Positions 6,121 to 10,950 of a stretch of DNA of 10,950 nucleotides are shown here, one piece after another. Within the stretch, counting starts at the first letter, position 1. Every line of letters starts with the position of its first letter. This DNA comes from Caldifarciminota bacterium. Lineage in GTDB: Bacteria; Hydrothermota; Hydrothermia; B15-G9; WFZT01. The stretch is taken from contig JALXCE010000329.1 of the NCBI GenBank assembly GCA_026991055.1, forward strand, positions 1 through 10,950, given 5' to 3'. A model generated the notes under the pieces. That model saw nothing but the letters and a program-made list of their open reading frames with translations. It did no database searches and was not told where the DNA came from. The position numbers were made by a program, and so were the translations under genes.

Positions 6121-9100
6121 TTACCTGATTTTGCTGATGATTGTGGAGTGGTCGGGGGATATCTGAAGTATCAGGGGACGCTTTCTCACCTCATAGATTC
6201 CGTCATTGAGAGAATTTCTCACCTCATAGATGCCCGGTGCAAGGCTGAGAGATACAAAAAGCGGAATTTCTGAATTTTTAAGGGAAACAATCCACACATC
6301 ACCTGCACGGGTTGTTATGACCCGTGCCTTTCGGTAGTTTTCAAGATAGGTGCCGGCAACCCTGATAGGAACCAGCTTCATTCTTAAATCCCTCGCGATT
6401 CGCACCTCTCTTTCAAAATTTATGGGAAGGATCGAGTATGTATTTTTTACGTGATGGGACTGCATAAGTCTGAGCTCGAATGAATTTTCAGGAAATATGT
6501 GATGGTTCATTATCACGGTCCATTTCCCAAAGCCGTTTAGCAAAACCCTGTAATACTCTTTCACCGTTGGATTTGAATCATTGTATATAACAAAGCTCCA
6601 GATTTTAAACGGGTTGAAGTCTATCGAGTTGTAGCGGTCACCACCGAGTCTAACAAATCTAAAGCCTGCCTTTTTTGCTGCGTCGATGGACTTTTTAAAT
6701 ACTCTTGAGTAAGGCATGTGCATGGTGAAGATGGAATCTCCTGTGATCTCTGAGAGGATTTCACGCGAAAGCCTGAACTGCCTGACCAGTGAGTCCTCGG
6801 GTAGATTGTAGATTTCGAGGGAGTGGGCGTGGCCATGAGATGAAATCTCATGGCCACGCCCACTCAAAATCTTTACCTCTCTTTTGGACATTCTCTTGAG
6901 CTTTAGCTCCCCTGCTGGGCCTGCCACCATATTCACGTCAGAAAGCCATGAAGTAACTATACCAAAGCTCCCCTTGGCTCCATACTTTTCAAGCAATGGA
7001 TATGCATATTCAAACTGAGACATGTCTCCATCGTCAAAGGAAAAACTCACGAATCCCCTGTACCTCCCCATAAATGGCAGTATTTTTGCCGTAAGTTTAT
7101 TCTCAGCGGAATTCTTGTTAAAGCCGCCACTCATCTTCCCATCAGCGACATTCCATGAGTCAAGTTGCCAGAGGGAGTCTTTTAAAACAAAGTAGCTCGC
7201 TTTCAGCCTTTCTTTGTAAACAGGTTTTTCCCATCCCTGCCATTTGTAGCGATTTGAAAACTGGAAATTCTTACCATCAAACCCAGGAAGTGCATCAAGA
7301 ACTCTGTAATTTGTATCAAAAAGTGCCACAGAAAAAGATATCCCATCCGTTATGACGGCGTCGATCTCCGGTGTGTCTGGATTATTCTGAAGGACGTGAA
7401 GCGAAGAGGGGTCTGTAACATTTATGAGATTCCACCCCAATCTGAGTTCAATAACTCCATCTCTATAAAACCAATCAGCAAGGGAATTTTTATCGGATTC
7501 ACCGAAAATCAGCCTTCCGGGATAGAATTTTTTCCCGGGGATAGTATCTCCAAGTATGGTTACCCTCTCGCGGTTTGCCTGAAGCACAGGTTCCTCAAAC
7601 TCTCCATTGCGGGAAGCCTCTGTTTTCATCGGTGAAAATTGCCCCTTGATCCAGTTTCTATAAACGTTGTAACTCTTTTCGACTAACACGCGTCCGTTTT
7701 TACCCAGCTGAATGATAAATTCGACTCCGTTGTCAAATGTGTGTCTTCTGTCAGGATGAACAAATTCACCAAGATTTTTATCGTAGGTGTCAAGATAAAG
7801 CTCTATCTTCTCTGAATCTGGATTAAAAGGATGATTGAGTCTTATCAGAATGTAAAGATACACAGGGTCATAGGTAACCGATAGGTCCTTTATAGTCTTG
7901 CCTCCCACAAGAAGGGGACGAATGTCATCCCAATCTCCAGCATTTCCATCTATTTTTATCTCCTGGGGGTCAAAGCTCACGAGTCCGAAGGTTTGCTCAG
8001 CGTCGTAGATATTGTGCCACAGGGGATTTCGACTCATAGGATTTTCAAAATCCATGAACAACCAATTTCTCTTAAACCATTCGTCCATCCATTCAAAGAG
8101 AATGCCACCAGCATAGCCTGCATCGTGAATATCCCGGAACAGTTTGAAATTAATAAGTCCCTGCTGAATCTCATTGTGTCCACCCTGATTCATCCCGAAT
8201 GGGTTAAAATGTCCAATACCTCGTGATGAAGGGACACCGAATTCTGCAACGAGTATGGGAATTCCATCAGTTTCTTCCTTCAAGGCGTGAAGATACCCGG
8301 CGTAGTTATCCTTTCCATATCGACTTATAAAATCCCTGTATTCGTTGTTTATAAAGTCCGGATAGTATGGATAAATGTGGTAAGAGGCAAAAAATCCAGC
8401 AGTGTTGAGGTCTGTTCGATAAAATTTCGATGGGTCAACAGTTAAAAGGTCGTTGTCATATTCCCTCACCCGCGGAGATTCGATAAATTCCGAAATATGG
8501 TATAGCGGATCAAGTGTAAGCCAGTTAACAAATGAAACAGGATGCAGATCACCGTAAGTAACAGCCTCATAGGTTTCAATATAGTCAAGCATTCTGGCAA
8601 GCCAGATTTCCATGGGATTACCCCGTGGAATCGAGATAAAATTACCTGTAAAAGTTGTGTCTCCAGGATGAAGTTTTGTGGTTTTCAAGACTCCATCGGG
8701 TTCCCATTCTCTGCCGAAGATATATCCGAAGGTGTACTGGGAAACGTCCACGAAGTATTCATTTTTACCGTGGATGGCGTCAACTGCTTTCTCAATCTCC
8801 TTCTCGATTTCAAGGTCAAACTGCTCGTTTAGGTAGTCCTCGCTGTCGGGCACAGGTACCCAGATTCCCTGAAATAGAAAAATGGGATGGGCAGAATTTT
8901 TCATGTTGTAGCTCGAGAGGGCACTGTAAAAATCTGGGGGGAGAACGGTATAAAGACGGATAGCATTAAATCCTGCTTGCCCCATCTCTCTGAGCCATCT
9001 TGAATAATCCTCTCGTGTTGGTGCGAATTGGGCAGGATATGTGCCAGGAAGAGCAGGCCCAAAATTAATCCCTTTGACAAAAAATGGGGTAAAAATGGTG

Positions 9101-9357
9101 TCCACTGTGCCACCGGCACGGGAGACAATTTCCAATACCTCGAAGTGTTCGCCATTTACTCGCGAATAAATTTTCAGGTTCTTTGAACGTCTTCGAACCT
9201 CTTCAGGGGTGAGATTGACACCCACCTTCTTTACCACTTCCTTCTCAACCTTTTTGACCCTGGGTGAAAGGTACTGCTTTTCGATTCTATAGAGCTCATA
9301 GGAGAGCCCTAAAACCGCGAGTATGAGTATTAGAAGAATGGCAACCCTCGTTTTCAT
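6121..9357 (-). CDS. Membrane-anchored glycosidase-like, CBM9-like and CE4 deacetylase fusion
   Basis: A 1078-residue envelope protein probably acting on an exopolysaccharide in the periplasm. An N-terminal hydrophobic helix (about 5-19, no lipobox Cys) acts as signal or anchor, followed by a charged linker. Residues about 90-460 resemble a clan GH-A-type TIM barrel: KGINFGPALPG (95-105), GREWEP with E217/E219 as possible acid/base, SYHIYPYYP (325-333), AEFG with E372 as likely nucleophile, and FEWMDEW (421-427). Residues about 466-760 are beta-rich, opening with a CBM9/DOMON-like IDGNAGDWDDI. Residues about 765-1000 are a CE4/NodB deacetylase: FDDGD with D775 and D776, metal ligands H841 and H845 in HGHAH, and NHH at 951-953; motif 3 is HMPYS without the usual Arg. 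A short beta-rich tail ends the protein. It starts one base after the TPR gene stop. PgaB has related activities in the opposite order. Polymer identity is unknown. Confidence 0.85.
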   Translation of the reverse strand: MKTRVAILLILILAVLGLSYELYRIEKQYLSPRVKKVEKEVVKKVGVNLTPEEVRRRSKNLKIYSRVNGEHFEVLEIVSRAGGTVDTIFTPFFVKGINFGPALPGTYPAQFAPTREDYSRWLREMGQAGFNAIRLYTVLPPDFYSALSSYNMKNSAHPIFLFQGIWVPVPDSEDYLNEQFDLEIEKEIEKAVDAIHGKNEYFVDVSQYTFGYIFGREWEPDGVLKTTKLHPGDTTFTGNFISIPRGNPMEIWLARMLDYIETYEAVTYGDLHPVSFVNWLTLDPLYHISEFIESPRVREYDNDLLTVDPSKFYRTDLNTAGFFASYHIYPYYPDFINNEYRDFISRYGKDNYAGYLHALKEETDGIPILVAEFGVPSSRGIGHFNPFGMNQGGHNEIQQGLINFKLFRDIHDAGYAGGILFEWMDEWFKRNWLFMDFENPMSRNPLWHNIYDAEQTFGLVSFDPQEIKIDGNAGDWDDIRPLLVGGKTIKDLSVTYDPVYLYILIRLNHPFNPDSEKIELYLDTYDKNLGEFVHPDRRHTFDNGVEFIIQLGKNGRVLVEKSYNVYRNWIKGQFSPMKTEASRNGEFEEPVLQANRERVTILGDTIPGKKFYPGRLIFGESDKNSLADWFYRDGVIELRLGWNLINVTDPSSLHVLQNNPDTPEIDAVITDGISFSVALFDTNYRVLDALPGFDGKNFQFSNRYKWQGWEKPVYKERLKASYFVLKDSLWQLDSWNVADGKMSGGFNKNSAENKLTAKILPFMGRYRGFVSFSFDDGDMSQFEYAYPLLEKYGAKGSFGIVTSWLSDVNMVAGPAGELKLKRMSKREVKILSGRGHEISSHGHAHSLEIYNLPEDSLVRQFRLSREILSEITGDSIFTMHMPYSRVFKKSIDAAKKAGFRFVRLGGDRYNSIDFNPFKIWSFVIYNDSNPTVKEYYRVLLNGFGKWTVIMNHHIFPENSFELRLMQSHHVKNTYSILPINFEREVRIARDLRMKLVPIRVAGTYLENYRKARVITTRAGDVWIVSLKNSEIPLFVSLSLAPGIYEVRNSLNDGIYEVRKRPLILQISPDHSTIISKIR
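6182..6231 (-). repeat. 33-base tandem duplication in the C-terminal tail
   Basis: The same 17 bases occur at 6182-6198 and 6215-6231, exactly 33 bases apart, so the frame is kept. They encode GIYEVR at 1042-1047 and again at 1053-1058. The intervening codons differ, suggesting either an old in-frame duplication or repeated beta strands. Confidence 0.8.
6821..6865. repeat. Perfect 20-bp inverted repeat inside the deacetylase coding region
   Basis: Bases 6821-6840 are the exact reverse complement of 6846-6865, with a 5-base centre whose outer pair also matches, giving 21 bp around 3 bases. It encodes residues 832-845 of the 1078-residue protein, covering GHEISSHGHAH with the metal-binding histidines. 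A palindrome this long and perfect is unusual in coding sequence. Confidence 0.95.
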
Positions 9358-9358
9358 G

Positions 9359-10831
9359 CTAAAATGCTAATCTTGTGGTCAAACCCGCAGAAATGTTGGT
9401 GTAGCTGTAATTCTCAGATGTCTTGAAGTACGAGATTGAAATGTAGAAGTTCCCCAAACCTGCCTCGGCCGATGTGGAGAGCATCTTGGGCTGGCCGTAA
9501 AAAGACCTACTAAAATCGGCATAAATGTAACCTTTACCAAGACTCTTAAAAAACATTGCTCCCAATGAATGCAAATTAAAATCAGATGGTGAATAGTAGT
9601 AAGGAGACCAGTTTGCGTAATCCTTGTATCCATAAGAGTAAAGTATTTTCAAGCTCACAGGGTTGCTGATCAGGTTGCGGATAAGAGTAAAATCAAAAAT
9701 CACTCGTGAGTTGTTATCATACGGAATCTGGCCTTTGTCATATCCGGTTTTGAGCTCAAAACCAAACATATTAAGTTCACCATTTAGCTCAAGATGTTTG
9801 ATTTTTATAAGATGCACATCCTCAAGGATTTCGTCAGTGTAGATTGCTCTGAGAGTAACGGGGTCTCTTTTGAAAGAGAGTTCACTATACATGACGTTTG
9901 TGGTTCCAAATCCCGGTGCAATGGTCAGGGTGAAGGGATTGTAAGTGAAGATAAGTCCTGGCTGCATGAAATATGTTGTCCGTGAGGTATCAACTTTCCT
10001 TGCGTTGTATCCGGAGGCGCGAAGAGAGTATCCAAGATAGCGGTTTAATTTTCCCTTTAAATTCAAAACCATGGAGTTCCATCTCGTCTTTGTAGTAGAG
10101 TCAATCTCAAGACCGTTGGAGTATTTTAAAGACAGTGTGGGCTTTCTGGCATTTTTAATGCGCTTGATACCACTTACAGCATCCTTGTTCTGAGGATCAA
10201 GGCTTAGGGCCATCCTGTACCATTTTAAAGAGTTTTTGTAATCTCCCATCCATTCGTAAGTCCTTGCCAGTTTTACAACAATCTCAACATCCTTCGGGGA
10301 TTTCTCATGTGCCTTTTTGTAGCATCTGGCCGCTTCTTTGAGCTTGTCATCCCACGTATAGATATCTCCGCAGAGCTTTAAAACATCAGGAGAGTCGGGA
10401 TAGAGAGACAGTGCCTTTTTTATCCATTTTTTTGCCTGCTTCAGGTCACCCTTCCAGCCATAGACTCTGGCAATCCCCATGAGAGCCTCTCTGTCATTTT
10501 TGTAAGATTTTAGAAGTTTTTTGTAAACTTTAATGGAGCTGTCCAGGTCTCCTTTCCATGAGAGTGTAAACGCAAGCCCGCTGAGGGCATCATAGTCTGA
10601 GGGATTGACAGAGAGGATTTTGTAATAAATTTTTATGGCCTTATCAGTGCTGTCTGTGACTCTGTACGAGTATGCAAGGGCAAGAAGCACATCCTTCTCG
10701 ACATTCCCTTTCTTGATATATTGATTGGCCTCTTCAATAACAGTGGAGTATTTCCCCTGGTCAATTAATTCCCAGAGTCGATTACCCTCACTGCTTCCGA
10801 TAAGGGTCAATATTAAAATCAAATTCAGCAT
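9359..10831 (-). CDS. TPR-repeat outer-membrane beta-barrel protein, polysaccharide exporter-like
   Basis: A 490-residue probable exopolysaccharide export protein of the PgaA/BcsC/YaiO type. A short hydrophobic N-terminus (2-11, then GSSEG) looks like an export signal, although without the usual basic residues. Five TPR-like repeats follow at about 46-78, 80-112, 114-146, 148-180 and 182-214, with recurring G-D/A-x-x-K and P-x-D/S spacing. From about 231 to the end the sequence alternates in the manner of beta strands, contains YYYSPSDF (411-418), like the YYSP element of BcsC-type barrels, and ends AGLTTRLAF with a terminal Phe suited to Bam insertion. At about 260 residues the barrel is smaller than PgaA's. 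ATG 10831 is preferred to ATG 10837 because GAGGAGG lies 7 bases upstream of it. It is coupled to the glycosyltransferase upstream and to the fusion enzyme downstream. Confidence 0.82.
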   Translation of the reverse strand: MLNLILILTLIGSSEGNRLWELIDQGKYSTVIEEANQYIKKGNVEKDVLLALAYSYRVTDSTDKAIKIYYKILSVNPSDYDALSGLAFTLSWKGDLDSSIKVYKKLLKSYKNDREALMGIARVYGWKGDLKQAKKWIKKALSLYPDSPDVLKLCGDIYTWDDKLKEAARCYKKAHEKSPKDVEIVVKLARTYEWMGDYKNSLKWYRMALSLDPQNKDAVSGIKRIKNARKPTLSLKYSNGLEIDSTTKTRWNSMVLNLKGKLNRYLGYSLRASGYNARKVDTSRTTYFMQPGLIFTYNPFTLTIAPGFGTTNVMYSELSFKRDPVTLRAIYTDEILEDVHLIKIKHLELNGELNMFGFELKTGYDKGQIPYDNNSRVIFDFTLIRNLISNPVSLKILYSYGYKDYANWSPYYYSPSDFNLHSLGAMFFKSLGKGYIYADFSRSFYGQPKMLSTSAEAGLGNFYISISYFKTSENYSYTNISAGLTTRLAF

Positions 10832-10833
10832 GC

Positions 10834-10950
10834 TCATTCCTCCTCTAATTTAATTCCTTCTCTTTCGAACTTATACCAGCTTGATTTGCCTTTCAGAAGA
10901 TCAAGAATACCCCAGAGCTGGGCAAATGTTCTTATAACTCCAAAGGCTGG
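10834..10950 (-). CDS. C-terminal end of a probable family 2 glycosyltransferase (partial)
   Basis: Only the last 38 codons are present; the gene runs off the right edge. The tail contains FAQLWGILDLLKG, then SSWYKFEREG, then a short acidic end. A final membrane-proximal helix followed by a G-x-x-x-W-x-K-x-x-R-x-G element is a common ending of membrane-associated GT2 glycosyltransferases, including processive ones. The stop overlaps the upstream candidate ATG of the TPR gene and lies 3 bases from its preferred start, so the genes are co-transcribed. In Pga and Bcs systems a GT2 synthase accompanies the TPR/barrel exporter, which supports the assignment. Confidence is moderate because the catalytic domain is outside the window. 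Confidence 0.6.
   Translation of the reverse strand, partial: PAFGVIRTFAQLWGILDLLKGKSSWYKFEREGIKLEEE
10839..10845 (-). promoter_or_regulatory. Ribosome binding site of the TPR/barrel gene
   Basis: GAGGAGG on the minus strand lies inside the last codons of the upstream glycosyltransferase gene, 7 bases before ATG 10831. The other ATG at 10837 would be only 1 base from the end of the motif, so the site decides the start and indicates coupled translation. Confidence 0.75.

Noticed and set aside
6055..6273. Plus-strand open frame of 72 codons overlapping the end of the fusion gene
   Set aside because: Most of it is antisense to the well-supported C-terminus of the fusion protein and it has no recognisable features.
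8542..8963. Two overlapping plus-strand open frames (96 and 102 codons) inside the fusion gene
   Set aside because: They are antisense to the glycosidase-like domain, whose conserved motifs are clear in the minus frame.

Overview
The window looks like chromosome of a diderm (Gram-negative type) bacterium. A protein with TPR repeats followed by a C-terminal outer-membrane barrel ending in phenylalanine implies an outer membrane. Base composition is moderately AT-rich and the proteins are rich in Lys, Glu and Ile. I cannot name the phylum from sequence alone; an uncultivated and possibly thermophilic lineage would fit, but that is a guess.

Left part, plus strand. An AT-rich leader (1-439) carries palindromic repeats. 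It is followed by a Gfo/Idh/MocA-type NAD(P)-dependent oxidoreductase (440-1450). A 217-base gap with a strong GAAA-loop hairpin follows. Then comes a tightly packed four-gene run in which every junction overlaps: a 74-residue membrane protein (1668-1892), a FetB/UPF0014-type permease (1889-2635), PurN, the GAR formyltransferase (2613-3197), and a Upf1/IGHMBP2-like superfamily 1 helicase (3194-5140). The functions are unrelated, so this is probably a housekeeping operon of convenience. No FetA ATPase and no other pur gene is visible.

Middle (5141-6120). This is the gap between two converging transcription units. It holds no credible gene but six perfect GC-rich palindromes in about 690 bases, several sharing a pyrimidine-rich leader. 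Related copies lie near the left end of the window.

Right part, minus strand (read from 10950 to 6121). A compact operon: the C-terminal tail of a probable family 2 glycosyltransferase, then a TPR plus outer-membrane barrel protein, then a 1078-residue membrane-anchored protein combining a clan GH-A-like glycosidase domain, a CBM9/DOMON-like beta domain and a CE4 (NodB) polysaccharide deacetylase domain. Together these supply polymerisation, periplasmic trimming and deacetylation, and outer-membrane export of an exopolysaccharide. The logic parallels Pga (PNAG) and Bcs (cellulose) systems, but the hydrolase/deacetylase domain order is reversed relative to PgaB and there is an extra beta domain. 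This is the best candidate in the window for an undescribed system. A perfect 20-bp inverted repeat sits exactly over the deacetylase metal-binding motif.
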